Shown here: in pieces, positions 1 to 8,581 of the stretch
Layout of the letters: each line of letters begins with the position of its first letter
Position numbering within the stretch: the first letter of the stretch is position 1
Assembly (NCBI GenBank): GCA_011524535.1
Contig: WTKD01000006.1
Coordinates: forward strand, 105,601-169,600
Reading direction: 5' to 3'
Source of the DNA: Spirochaetaceae bacterium
Lineage (GTDB): Bacteria > Spirochaetota > Spirochaetia > WTKD01
Length of the DNA: 64,000 nt
Position numbers and translations under genes: made by a program
The notes under the pieces: generated by a model
What the model was told of the DNA's origin: nothing
What the model saw: only the letters and a program-made list of their open reading frames with translations
Databases searched by the model: none

Positions 1-116
1 ATCGATCTGCAGAGTGGCTAAAAAATAACAAAAACAAGGTCGCTGAAGCAGAAAAAAAGCCAGTTTCGCTGGATGCTTCGAGTAAAATTTTGGAAGTGGA
101 AATAGTAATGCGGTAG
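1..116 (+). CDS. C-terminal end of an unknown protein (partial)
   Basis: An open frame enters from the left edge (first full codon at 3) and stops at TAG 114-116, giving 37 residues. The tail is charged and probably helical, rich in Lys, Glu and Asn, and ends ILEVEIVMR. No motif is recognisable and the N-terminus lies outside the window. The other two forward frames stop within the first 30 bases, which mildly favours this frame as coding. Confidence 0.4.
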   Translation, partial: RSAEWLKNNKNKVAEAEKKPVSLDASSKILEVEIVMR

Positions 117-145
117 GCATGCTCTGGCAATGAGGAGGTATTCCA

Positions 146-376
146 TTGTATTTGAGCCGCAGATTGATGTTTGCGCAAAGTGGCGATAGCATCGAGACGT
201 TCTGTGAGCAATGTTGCGGCGGAGTTAGCAAGGATGTCTGCGTTAAAAGTAATTACAGGAGCTATACGAAATACACCTGTGTGAAGTGTAATGTTGGATG
301 GATGAGGTATCATTTATTAGTATCATATCGCAAACAAATGAATACCGCTAATCACTTGAAAAAGGAGAGGAGTTAG
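146..376 (+). CDS. Possible small Cys-rich protein, unknown
   Basis: This 76-residue frame begins with TTG and has a strong AGGAGG ribosome-binding site at 133-138, seven bases upstream. It contains two CxxC-type clusters (CEQCC near residue 20 and CVKC near residue 45), which could bind a metal. I do not recognise a family. The codon pattern is not clearly coding, and the stretch could equally be a decayed gene. It fills the 300 bases between the partial gene at the left edge and the convergent glucosidase. Confidence 0.25.
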   Translation: MYLSRRLMFAQSGDSIETFCEQCCGGVSKDVCVKSNYRSYTKYTCVKCNVGWMRYHLLVSYRKQMNTANHLKKERS

Positions 377-417
377 CAGAATACTCAGGGAAATGTAGCG
401 ATGGGTTGGGCTGAAAA

Positions 418-2112
418 TTATCGGGATGTCTCTATAAAAATTGTCGATTCCCAGGGGCGAAGCTCTTTTTGCGAGGTGATTGTTTGCTCATCAATGTAAT
501 TAGAACAGAGTATTTTCATTCCGGTACTAGGTATATCCCTTGGTATTGGCGCATAATGAGATGAAAGGTTTGAACAAACAAAGATTTTTCCTTGTTCTGA
601 TGATCTAGAGAATACCAGTATGGATTGTTCATCTGATGAATGCGGTTGATGAATATTCATGTCGCCGTAGACCATCGAAGGATTTGTTTTTCGGTACGTG
701 ATGAGCTTCTGAGTATAGGCATAGATGGACTGTGGGTCCTTACGCTGTGCAGATGCATGTATTGTTTTGAAATTTGGATTTACAGATAGCCAGGGCGTTC
801 CAGTAGTAAATCCGGCATGTGGGGAGTTATCCCATTGCATGGGGGTTCGTGAATTGTCCCGGCTGTTTGGTCGTATTATTTCTAGGATTTCATCGTCTTT
901 TAGCCCTTTTGCTCGTTGTGCTTCGATGAAATGTAATGCGTCGACGTCTTTGAAATCGTCAAAGCTAGTGAATGGATAATTAGTCATACCCAATTCTTCC
1001 CCTTGAAATAAGATAGGGGTTCCGTGGGCAAAGAGTGAAATACTCAAAAAGGCCTTTGCTGCCTGTTCTCGATATTCGGTGTCATTTCCAAATTTAGAGA
1101 CGACACGCGGAAGGTCATGGTTGTTGAAATAGTTTGTTAACCAGGCCTTACCGTACAATTCAGACAGCCAGGAAGTAAAATATTTTCTGAGTTTCGTTGC
1201 AATGTTTTTCTCACGATCGCGGGCTTCCTGGGATTTCATAAGGTCGTTCTTCGTGAGGTCAAAAGAATACAAGAGGTTTAAGGCATCATTTTCATAGCCA
1301 ATAAGCGGGAGGGCTGTGTGCGCATACTGCTCAGGGCATTCTCCTAACATGAGAAAATCATCTCCGGCATAGGCTCTCGTTTTCTGACACAGTTCTTGAA
1401 GATATTCTTGTAGCCGTGGTCCATTCAAAAAATCAAACGCGGAAAGGGTATCTGTTTTGGAACGTTTTGAGAAGAGAGAGGTGTCCTTTGAAATCGCATT
1501 CGCAACATCTATGCGAAATCCATCAATACCACAGTCTTTCCAGAATTTCACCACGTCGAGCATTTCCTTGCGAACGGCTGGGTTGTCCCAGTTGAGATCT
1601 GGTTGCTCTTTCAAAAACATGTGCAAGTAGTATTCGCGGGTGGCTTCGTTCCATTCCCAAGCATTTCCTTGAAAAAAACCGATATGGTCGCTTGGGGAGC
1701 GTCCCTGCTCTCCGGGATGCCATATATAGTAATCGTGATATTTATTATCTATCGAACTACTCGCCTGGTGAAACCATGGGTGTTGGTGAGAACTATGGTT
1801 TGCAACCAAATCACCGAGTATGTGTATGCCTCGTGAATGCAGTTCGGATGCCAGAATTTGCCATTCTTCCAGCGTTCCATACATCGGGTCTATGTTTCGG
1901 TAGTCTGCAACATCGTATCCATTATCGTATTGTGGGGATGTGTAGATAGGACTCAACCAGACAGCACTCACTCCCAAATCCGCTATATAATCCAATTTTT
2001 CACAGATTCCAGGGATATCCCCGATCCCATCGCCATTGGAGTCAAAAAAACTTCGCGGATAGATTTGATACAATATCCCTTCTTTCCACCAGGTGCGTTT
2101 TTCGTGAGTCAT
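418..2112 (-). CDS. GH13 alpha-glucosidase (oligo-1,6-glucosidase type)
   Basis: This cytoplasmic glycoside hydrolase family 13 enzyme removes glucose from the ends of alpha-glucosides. The 564 residues open with the typical WWKEGILYQIYPRSF stretch. The conserved regions are visible: DLVANH (101-106), GFRIDVAN with nucleophile Asp202, LGE with acid Glu258, and NNHD with Asp333. A Val follows the nucleophile, which in this subfamily usually goes with alpha-1,6 activity, as in oligo-1,6- or dextran glucosidases; specificity is inferred. I chose ATG 2112 because AGGAGG (reverse complement of 2123-2128) lies 10 bases upstream; the frame stays open to 2169 without a better site. No signal peptide is seen. 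It is transcribed away from the pnt operon. Confidence 0.9.
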   Translation of the reverse strand: MTHEKRTWWKEGILYQIYPRSFFDSNGDGIGDIPGICEKLDYIADLGVSAVWLSPIYTSPQYDNGYDVADYRNIDPMYGTLEEWQILASELHSRGIHILGDLVANHSSHQHPWFHQASSSIDNKYHDYYIWHPGEQGRSPSDHIGFFQGNAWEWNEATREYYLHMFLKEQPDLNWDNPAVRKEMLDVVKFWKDCGIDGFRIDVANAISKDTSLFSKRSKTDTLSAFDFLNGPRLQEYLQELCQKTRAYAGDDFLMLGECPEQYAHTALPLIGYENDALNLLYSFDLTKNDLMKSQEARDREKNIATKLRKYFTSWLSELYGKAWLTNYFNNHDLPRVVSKFGNDTEYREQAAKAFLSISLFAHGTPILFQGEELGMTNYPFTSFDDFKDVDALHFIEAQRAKGLKDDEILEIIRPNSRDNSRTPMQWDNSPHAGFTTGTPWLSVNPNFKTIHASAQRKDPQSIYAYTQKLITYRKTNPSMVYGDMNIHQPHSSDEQSILVFSRSSEQGKIFVCSNLSSHYAPIPRDIPSTGMKILCSNYIDEQTITSQKELRPWESTIFIETSR

Positions 2113-2220
2113 GCTGATAAGGCCTCCTACTTTTTTGAATATGAATTTAATTTTAACAGTATGAGTCAAGCAATAAAAGAGGTGAAAAAAATGGTGAGAA
2201 ATTTACTAATGGGATATTTT

Positions 2221-2238
2221 CTATCTATGTATAGATAG
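2221..2238. promoter_or_regulatory. Palindrome upstream of pntAA
   Basis: CTATCTATGTATAGATAG is a near-perfect inverted repeat (7-bp arms) followed by ACCTTTTT. It lies 60 bases before the pntAA start, in the divergent spacer shared with the glucosidase gene. It could be an operator or a weak attenuator hairpin; the AT-rich stem is weak as a terminator. Its role is not known. Confidence 0.35.
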
Positions 2239-2297
2239 ACCTTTTTAATTTCAATAGGTAGCATATAACCATATATGAGTGAGGAGTTTGCAATAGT

Positions 2298-3443
2298 ATG
2301 AACGTAGTTGTTCCGAAAGAGCTTTTTCCAGGAGAGTTGCGGGTTGCCTTAATTCCTGCGCAGGTGCCTCAATTGGTGCAGGCAGGGGCTCACGTTTTTA
2401 TTGAGCAGGGAGCTGGAGAAGCATCGGGGTATATTGATGAAGAATATAAAAAAAAGGGAGCCGAGATAGTAAACTCTCGAAAAAACTTGTTGGCAAAAGC
2501 CCAAGTTGTTCTCAAGGTACGAGCAGGGGCAGCTGATTCTGAGCATCCAAATGATTTGAAAGATGTTCCAGAAGAGGCAGTAGTTATTGCCATGCTCGAG
2601 CCGTATATGCGACATGAAAGCTTTGGTCTTTTTTTGAAAAAGAAACTGACAGCGTTTTCATTAGAGCGCGTCCCTCGAACCACCAGAGCCCAGGCAATGG
2701 ATGTTCTTTCATCGATGGCCTCTGTGGCTGGGTATAAATCGGTGCTCATTGGAGCAATGCATTCGCAGAAGATGTTTCCAATGATGATGACTGCGGCAGG
2801 TACAATTCGCTCTGCTGAAGTATTTGTTATAGGAGCGGGAGTTGCAGGTCTACAGGCGATTGCAACCGCAAAGCGTCTTGGTGCGCATGTTAGAGCCTAT
2901 GATATACGTACAGCTAGCAAAGAACAGGTTGAGAGTTTGGGCGCACGGTTCGTTGAATTTGATTTGGACACTGGTTCATCAGAATCGAACCAGGGCTATG
3001 CAAAGCAAATGAGTGAAGAATTCTATCGACGTCAGCGAGAATTGATGACCGCTGAACTTGCCAAAAGCGATGTGGTCATAACAACCGCGGCGGTACCTGG
3101 AAAGAAAGCTCCTGTGCTAATAACCGCTTCGATGGTGGATGCAATGACCGACGGATCGGTTATTGTTGATCTTGCTGCAGAGCGGGGAGGGAATTGTGAG
3201 CTCACTAAACTAAATGAGACGGTTGTTGCCAAGAATGTTCGTGTTGTAGGACCGAACAATCTTGCCTCATCAAGTGCGTATCATGCCAGTCAGATGTTTT
3301 CAAAAAACATAAGCACTTTTTTTCTCAACATGATAAAAGACAAACAATGGAATATCGACTTGGAGGATGACATAATTTCCTCATGTCTCGTGTGCCGCAA
3401 TGGCTCGGTATTCGATGAATCTTTAACGGAATATTTTTCTTAG
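2298..3443 (+). CDS. pntAA: NAD(P) transhydrogenase subunit alpha, part 1 (NAD-binding dI)
   Basis: This is the peripheral NAD(H)-binding domain of proton-translocating transhydrogenase, which passes hydride from NADH to NADP using the proton gradient. The 381 residues have the alanine-dehydrogenase-like fold: N-terminal VPKE, RVPRTTRAQ with RAQ near residue 130, and the dinucleotide fold VIGAGVAGLQA at about 177-187. The start ATG 2298 has GAGGAG at 2281-2286. The usual alpha subunit is split here: this protein ends before the membrane helices, which are encoded by the next gene. It is first of a three-gene operon. Confidence 0.93.
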   Translation: MNVVVPKELFPGELRVALIPAQVPQLVQAGAHVFIEQGAGEASGYIDEEYKKKGAEIVNSRKNLLAKAQVVLKVRAGAADSEHPNDLKDVPEEAVVIAMLEPYMRHESFGLFLKKKLTAFSLERVPRTTRAQAMDVLSSMASVAGYKSVLIGAMHSQKMFPMMMTAAGTIRSAEVFVIGAGVAGLQAIATAKRLGAHVRAYDIRTASKEQVESLGARFVEFDLDTGSSESNQGYAKQMSEEFYRRQRELMTAELAKSDVVITTAAVPGKKAPVLITASMVDAMTDGSVIVDLAAERGGNCELTKLNETVVAKNVRVVGPNNLASSSAYHASQMFSKNISTFFLNMIKDKQWNIDLEDDIISSCLVCRNGSVFDESLTEYFS

Positions 3444-3460
3444 GAGACAGTGGAACAGAT

Positions 3461-3739
3461 ATGGTTTTGCTATTAGTTGTTTTTGTGTTATCTGTATTTT
3501 TGGGCTTTGAGGTGATTACGAAAGTACCCCCTACACTGCACACTCCCTTGATGTCTGGATCAAATGCGATTTCAGGGATCACGATCATTGGTGCAGTGGC
3601 AGCTACAAAAACTGGTTATGGAACCATGGCAACAGTTCTTGGAGTTGCAGCGCTTTGTTTCGCAACCATAAATGTGGTTGGCGGATTCGTGGTGACGCAC
3701 CGCATGCTCATGAAGTTTAAACGGGGTAAGAACAAATGA
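3461..3739 (+). CDS. pntAB: NAD(P) transhydrogenase subunit alpha, part 2 (membrane)
   Basis: This 92-residue inner-membrane protein supplies the C-terminal helices of the alpha subunit. Hydrophobic segments fall at about 2-17, 36-52 and 56-78. The sequence PLMSGSNAISGI is typical of the PntA membrane domain that forms part of the proton channel with PntB. The ribosome-binding site AGGAGA overlaps the stop of pntAA (3441-3443). Its own stop overlaps the start of pntB by four bases (ATGA), so the genes are translationally coupled. Confidence 0.93.
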   Translation: MVLLLVVFVLSVFLGFEVITKVPPTLHTPLMSGSNAISGITIIGAVAATKTGYGTMATVLGVAALCFATINVVGGFVVTHRMLMKFKRGKNK

Positions 3740-5124
3740 ATATAGATATTCAAAATATATTCTATTTGCTGTCTGCGGTGATGTTTATTTCTGGGTTGAA
3801 ATTGTTGGGACATCCGCGCTCAGCGGTTGCTGGAAATCTTGTGGGGGCATTGGGAATGTTGGTGGCTGTTGTAGTCACATTGATTGCACAAGAAATACTT
3901 AATCCGGAATTATTGCTCATAGGTATAGGAATCGGATCTATCGTTGGAGTTGTGCTCGCCGTAGCAATTCGGATGACGGCCATGCCCCAATTGGTGGGGT
4001 TATTTAATGGGCTTGGAGGTATCGCCTCGGTACTTGTTGCGAGTACGGTCATTTATGATAATTCGATAGCATCCCTGGGCTTGGTTGCTTATATTGCCTG
4101 CGCAGCATCGGCATTAATCGGAGCGGTTACGTTCTGGGGCAGCTTTGTTGCATTTGGAAAATTGCAAGGATTGGTCACCGAAAAGCCAGTTAGATACCCA
4201 GGCGAACAAATCGTAAAAATTCTATTTCTAATCGGTTCACTCTATGTAGGATACCTCTTTGTTCAGACGCTTGATATTGGAGTAGGATTGACTTACTATT
4301 GGTTGCTTGCGGGACTTGCTAGCGTATTGGGAATATTGTTGGTTATCCCGATAGGCGGCGCCGACATGCCAATTGTTATCGCCTTGTTGAATTCGTATTC
4401 AGGGTTGGCTGCAACTGCAACGGGGTTTGTACTCGATAATCTTGTCCTCATCGTTGCAGGTTCATTAGTGGGTGCCTCTGGAATTATTTTGACTAAAATC
4501 ATGTGTAAGGCCATGAATCGATCTTTGGCAAATGTCTTGTTTGGGGGTATAGAAAGCAAACAAGAGGATATCCAGGCCGACGATGTCTATGAAGGAAAAA
4601 TAAAGGCAACCTCGGCGGACGAAGTTGCTCTTTTGTTGGACTCTGTTGAGCGTGTTGTATTTGTACCTGGCTATGGAATGGCTGTTGCACACGCACAAAC
4701 CGCGGTACGAGGAATTACCGAGTATCTAGAATCTCGTGATGTTGATGTTTCTTTTGGTATCCACCCCGTTGCTGGGCGTATGCCAGGACATATGAACGTT
4801 CTACTTGCGGAAGAAAATATAGATTATGAGAAACTTCTTGATCTTGATCAGATAAATGCGGTTCTTCCACAAACCGATGTGACCATAGTGCTCGGTGCAA
4901 ACGATGTTATAAACCCACTCGCTCGTGAAGAAGGAAGTGCCATTTCTGGTATGCCTATCATAAATGCGGATGCTTCGCGGACCGTGGTGGTAGTTAAGCG
5001 TAGTTTAAGTCCTGGTTTTGCGGGTATTCCCAACCCTCTTTTTGCCATGGATAATACATTGATGTTGTTCGGAGATGGTAAAAAGGCGATGGAAGAAGTC
5101 CTAAAAGCCTTGAAAGAATTGTAA
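3736..5124 (+). CDS. pntB: NAD(P) transhydrogenase subunit beta
   Basis: PntB carries the remaining membrane helices and the NADP(H)-binding dIII domain. The 462 residues show about eight hydrophobic segments up to residue 265 and then a soluble domain. That domain contains [32 protein letters not shown]-like text, and ANDVINP, all hallmarks of dIII. The length matches the family. It begins inside the stop of pntAB and ends the operon. It faces the HD-GYP gene across 43 bases with no clear terminator hairpin. Confidence 0.95.
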   Translation: [462 protein letters not shown]

Positions 5125-5167
5125 TAGAGCAAGATACAAATTAGAAATATTTTAGAATAGACACAAG

Positions 5168-6382
5168 CTAAGGTATATCTAATTCGTATTTCTTGTTTAT
5201 TTTTCTAATTTCCGCTTTAATCTGAAAAAAGATGCTGACAAGTTCAGGATCAAACTGCTTACCCGACTGCATTTTTATTTCTTGCAGGCAAATTTCTTCT
5301 CTGAGAGCCTCTTTGTAGGATCTCTTTGTTCGCATAGCATCATAGGCATCGGCAAGTGCAACGATACGTCCCGAAAGGGGGATTTCCTTCTCCTTTCGAG
5401 GGATAGGAACAGGATGATTCGGGTAGAGAGATTTGCCATCGTTAATATCGACATATCCGGGATATCCGGTGCCATCCCATCGTTCATGGTGCGTAAGGGT
5501 TACATCTCTGACAGTGAGTTCAAGTTCCGTTTCTGCGTATTGAAAGAGTTTAGACCCTTTCCAGGTATGTGTTTTCAATAGCTGCAATTGTTCAGGATCA
5601 AGCGAAGAATAGGAATGGAGGATATTATTTGGGATAGAAATTTTCCCTAAATCGTGGAGCATCGCTGCATGCTTGATATTTGCTCGTTCTCGCTCCAGTT
5701 TTTTTTGTGGGCGATTGCGCAAATTTGCCCATCGAGTGTAGATAGCCGAAGAATATTCAGCAACTCGTTGCACGTGTGGAGCTGTTTCATTTGGATCGTG
5801 CATTTCAACAATATCGACCAATTTTGCTATAAGGGTCTTGGTCACTTGGGCTTGCTCAATTGCAATGGTTGCATTCAAGGCGAACAAAGACAGCAAAAAC
5901 GCATCTTCTTCCTTGAATGGTATCACGCGCCCCCGTGGACTTTTTTTGTTTATTAATTGTATTACTCCGTATATCTGTTGATTGTCTTTTAAGGGAATAA
6001 CAATCATCGACTTACTTCGGTATTCTATGGTCTCATCTATCCAGCTTCGAAATAGATAGGGTAGTTTTTTTGGAATGTTGTAGACGTCTGAAATAATGAG
6101 GGGTTCTTTTGTGAGGGCGCAGTATCCAGAAATAGATTCCTTGTTTATAGGAACAGATAGTCGTTCAATATCGATGTTATTGTATTCTTCTCGAGAAAGA
6201 GATTTATTCTGCGCATAATAGGGAAGCAACATGTTCTCTTTTACAACATAAATAGTTCCTGCATCAGCGTTGGTAAATCCTCGTGCTTCATATAATATTT
6301 TTTCAATTAATACATCTGGATCACGAATCTCTCGTAGGTTGTTAGAAGCTGAAACAGCTTTAAGTAAGTTCTTTTGACTCAT
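5168..6382 (-). CDS. GAF plus HD-GYP domain protein, probable c-di-GMP phosphodiesterase
   Basis: The 404 residues have a GAF-like sensor at about 20-175 (PLIISDVY, SMIVIPL, GVIQLIN) and an HD-GYP domain from about 185. The metal site is visible: LHDLGK with His243-Asp244, and the full signature HHERWDGTGYP at 298-308. HD-GYP enzymes hydrolyse cyclic di-GMP; the GAF domain presumably senses a small ligand. No membrane segment or signal peptide is seen, so it should be cytosolic. ATG 6382 has an AGAGG-like site. Only 26 bases separate it from the divergent yidD gene, so the promoters must overlap coding sequence. Confidence 0.9.
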   Translation of the reverse strand: MSQKNLLKAVSASNNLREIRDPDVLIEKILYEARGFTNADAGTIYVVKENMLLPYYAQNKSLSREEYNNIDIERLSVPINKESISGYCALTKEPLIISDVYNIPKKLPYLFRSWIDETIEYRSKSMIVIPLKDNQQIYGVIQLINKKSPRGRVIPFKEEDAFLLSLFALNATIAIEQAQVTKTLIAKLVDIVEMHDPNETAPHVQRVAEYSSAIYTRWANLRNRPQKKLERERANIKHAAMLHDLGKISIPNNILHSYSSLDPEQLQLLKTHTWKGSKLFQYAETELELTVRDVTLTHHERWDGTGYPGYVDINDGKSLYPNHPVPIPRKEKEIPLSGRIVALADAYDAMRTKRSYKEALREEICLQEIKMQSGKQFDPELVSIFFQIKAEIRKINKKYELDIP

Positions 6383-6408
6383 AGCATGCCTCTGTATATT
6401 ATTTTCAT

Positions 6409-6687
6409 ATGCATTGGAGACGACTTTTGAAAGAGATAGGCGTTCTGCCTATAAGATTGTATCAATTATTTATCTCGCCTTTTCTTCCCCGTCATTGCAT
6501 CTATTCTCCGAGTTGTTCCGAATACACCATACGTGCAATACGAGCATTCAATATTTTCCGAGGGTTATACCTAGGTTTACATCGAGTAAGTCGCTGCTCC
6601 GCACGATATAGTGGAGGAAAAGACCCAGTTCCTGAAACATGGGATTCAAGAAACATTAGGGAAAATCGAAGGAAGTTCAAAATATGA
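6409..6687 (+). CDS. yidD: Membrane protein insertion efficiency factor YidD
   Basis: YidD is a small membrane-associated protein that helps YidC insert inner-membrane proteins. The 92-residue product has the family pattern: RLYQLFISPF, YSPSCSEYTIRAI, a Gly-rich turn, RCS near residue 63, and GGKDPVPE. The ATG at 6409 has no good ribosome-binding site. A TTG at 6427 follows GGAG (6415-6418) at normal spacing and would give an 86-residue protein, so the start is uncertain. Unlike the usual rpmH-rnpA-yidD order, here it stands beside HD-GYP and faces rpmB. Confidence 0.88.
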   Translation: MHWRRLLKEIGVLPIRLYQLFISPFLPRHCIYSPSCSEYTIRAIRAFNIFRGLYLGLHRVSRCSARYSGGKDPVPETWDSRNIRENRRKFKI

Positions 6688-6719
6688 ATCCGTCTCAATG
6701 CTCGACAGTGGAGTTGAAA

Positions 6720-6959
6720 TTAACGAAGACTTTTCAAAGAAATGTTTCGTTTGCGTAAATAGGGCAACAATCCTATTTTTTCAATCGTGCGTAAAGCGTG
6801 AGTAGAAACCTTTAACAACAAATATTTTCCGGTCTCTGCAACAAAAATACGTTTTTTCTGTATGTTCGGTCGCTGAACTTTTTTTGTTTTATTATGTGCG
6901 TGAGAAACGTTATTGCCGAACAAGGGGCGTTTCTTCGATAAAGTACATTTTCGTGACAT
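6720..6959 (-). CDS. rpmB: 50S ribosomal protein L28
   Basis: The 79-residue basic protein begins MSRKCTLSKKRPLFGNNVSHA, followed by the NKTKK and KVSTHALRTIEKIGL blocks of bacterial L28. It sits in the large subunit. Only one Cys is present, so it is a zinc-free form. It starts three bases after the rpmG stop, so the two form a pair, with L33 first. It ends 32 bases from the convergent yidD. Confidence 0.95.
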   Translation of the reverse strand: MSRKCTLSKKRPLFGNNVSHAHNKTKKVQRPNIQKKRIFVAETGKYLLLKVSTHALRTIEKIGLLPYLRKRNISLKSLR

Positions 6960-6962
6960 ATT

Positions 6963-7136
6963 TTAAGCCTTTCCCATTTCTTTATATTCTACGTGTTTAC
7001 GAATAGTAGGGTCGTATTTCATAAATGACATTTTTTCGGGTGTGTTTTTTTTGTTTCTGGTCATGTAATAGCTGTGTTTACTCTCTGTGCTCTGCATTCG
7101 TATTTTCAATAAGTTTGTTTTCTTCGATTTTGCCAT
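6963..7136 (-). CDS. rpmG: 50S ribosomal protein L33, cysteine-free type
   Basis: A 57-residue basic protein starting [17 protein letters not shown], with [28 protein letters not shown] and a stop at 6963-6965. This is the L33 pattern. The positions that carry zinc-binding cysteines in the C+ form are not cysteines here, so it should not bind zinc. ATG 7136 is preceded by GAGGAG at good spacing. The gene lies upstream of rpmB on the same strand, 48 bases after the end of the acyltransferase gene, and may be read through from it. Confidence 0.93.
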   Translation of the reverse strand: MAKSKKTNLLKIRMQSTESKHSYYMTRNKKNTPEKMSFMKYDPTIRKHVEYKEMGKA

Positions 7137-7184
7137 ATTTCGAACTCCTCAAGATGCAAATATTCAATCATATATTTCCTTGTT

Positions 7185-8498
7185 TTACAAGCCGCTGGCA
7201 GATTTGGGAGAGAAGTAGTGAATGAAGAGAAGCCATCGTAGCATAGAAAATCGCGGGCCAGGAGGTCTGAGTTGGTATCTATCGGTCTTATAAAAGAATT
7301 CCGCAATTTCATTTTTTTGTATATTAAATCCTGAAATATCTTTTAGAGGGAATGTGCGAGAATAATTATTGAAATCCTTTGAATGTATGATTATCTGATC
7401 TGCGTATCCATATAAGTGGCCGGACAATCGAAGAATATTCTTGTTGTGTCGATATTGTATCAAGGTCAGATTTTCACTCGAGATGAGAGATGCATCAAGA
7501 GCCATTTCCTTTTTTTGTTTGAGAAATGTTTCGAAATATCGTCTTTGGGCTTCCATGTAATCGGGTATGGACAAGCGAAGATGGGTAACAGCAGAGTCAT
7601 TACTACTCATGATTTTTTGCATAGATTGGATCAAGGCGGGAATGATTTCTTCTGGATGTGAATAGAGTAGAGCGCCGGTTCGATCGTATGTCAGGTAGTG
7701 CGAACAATTCTTGCATATAAGACGTGTGTGACGCGATTTCATGTGATCCTGTGAAAGACAGTTTGGACAAACAAACAAAATTCGTTCAAGATATTCCGCA
7801 GGAAATAATCCTTTGTAGGGCTGATTATACAGTTCTTGGTGAGTGCAGGCGTTGTATTGCAGAGCTGAGGCTAATTCTTTTTCGAAGGTTTCAAGGTTCA
7901 TTGATTTCTGGGTCTCAACATCAAAATAGCGCCTAAGTGTGATTCGAACACGCCCCTTACGAATGCCCCGCATCCAACGAGAAGAAGCAAAATAAGACCC
8001 TTCTATTGAAAAACACAGAACGGGGAGTGAGAGCAGGCGTATGAGTTTTGCCGTACCTTTTACCAAGGAGATTGTTTTTCCATCCCATGAAGATTGTCCT
8101 TCTGGAAAAATCGCAAGCGATTCGCCTCGGCGTGCCCGGTCAATCATAGTGCGTAGATTTTTTATATCGTTTTTCCCTTTGGTCTTTGGGATAGCACTTA
8201 GCAGGCGCATGACATTTCGCAGATAGGGGGTGCGAAAGTGGGTGTCTGAGGCGATGAAGGATACTTTTCTTTTTATGAATGTTCCCAACAAAATAGGGTC
8301 CCAGTTTGAGGTATGGTTTGCTAGTATGATAGCGTTCGATGCGTATAATATATTTCTATCAGGAAATGTCATGTCCAGCCGGAACATAAAATTCATCAAG
8401 GGAATGACAAGTGCCCGGCATAAGTGGTAGGCGTGCAGCAAAAAAGCTGTCTTTATAAACAAAAAGGCCTTTTTTAAAAACAGCAAGAAAGAAGCCAT
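7185..8498 (-). CDS. PlsC-type acyltransferase with C-terminal zinc-ribbon extension
   Basis: Residues 1-220 are a 1-acyl-glycerol-3-phosphate acyltransferase-like domain: the HX4D motif NHTSNWD (His62, Asp67), FPEGQSSWDG near 131-140, and an N-terminal hydrophobic stretch. It probably acylates a lysophospholipid or related acceptor at the inner membrane. The protein is 437 residues, about 190 longer than plain PlsC. The extra part contains CPNC and CKNC about 22 residues apart, which looks like a zinc ribbon, then a region I do not recognise. ATG 8498 is chosen over an in-frame TTG at 8516; neither has a strong ribosome-binding site. Confidence 0.8.
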   Translation of the reverse strand: MASFLLFLKKAFLFIKTAFLLHAYHLCRALVIPLMNFMFRLDMTFPDRNILYASNAIILANHTSNWDPILLGTFIKRKVSFIASDTHFRTPYLRNVMRLLSAIPKTKGKNDIKNLRTMIDRARRGESLAIFPEGQSSWDGKTISLVKGTAKLIRLLSLPVLCFSIEGSYFASSRWMRGIRKGRVRITLRRYFDVETQKSMNLETFEKELASALQYNACTHQELYNQPYKGLFPAEYLERILFVCPNCLSQDHMKSRHTRLICKNCSHYLTYDRTGALLYSHPEEIIPALIQSMQKIMSSNDSAVTHLRLSIPDYMEAQRRYFETFLKQKKEMALDASLISSENLTLIQYRHNKNILRLSGHLYGYADQIIIHSKDFNNYSRTFPLKDISGFNIQKNEIAEFFYKTDRYQLRPPGPRFSMLRWLLFIHYFSPKSASGL

Positions 8499-8581
8499 AC
8501 AATTATAATATATCAAGACATGGTGTCGGAAAACTATATGAATACAAAAGAATGACTAACGTATAGGGAGTTTTTTGTAGA

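Noticed and set aside
240-310. Short frame recalling retroelement RNase H-like text (ALKVITGAIRNTP)
   Set aside because: Too short, interrupted by stops, and unexpected in a bacterium; probably chance.
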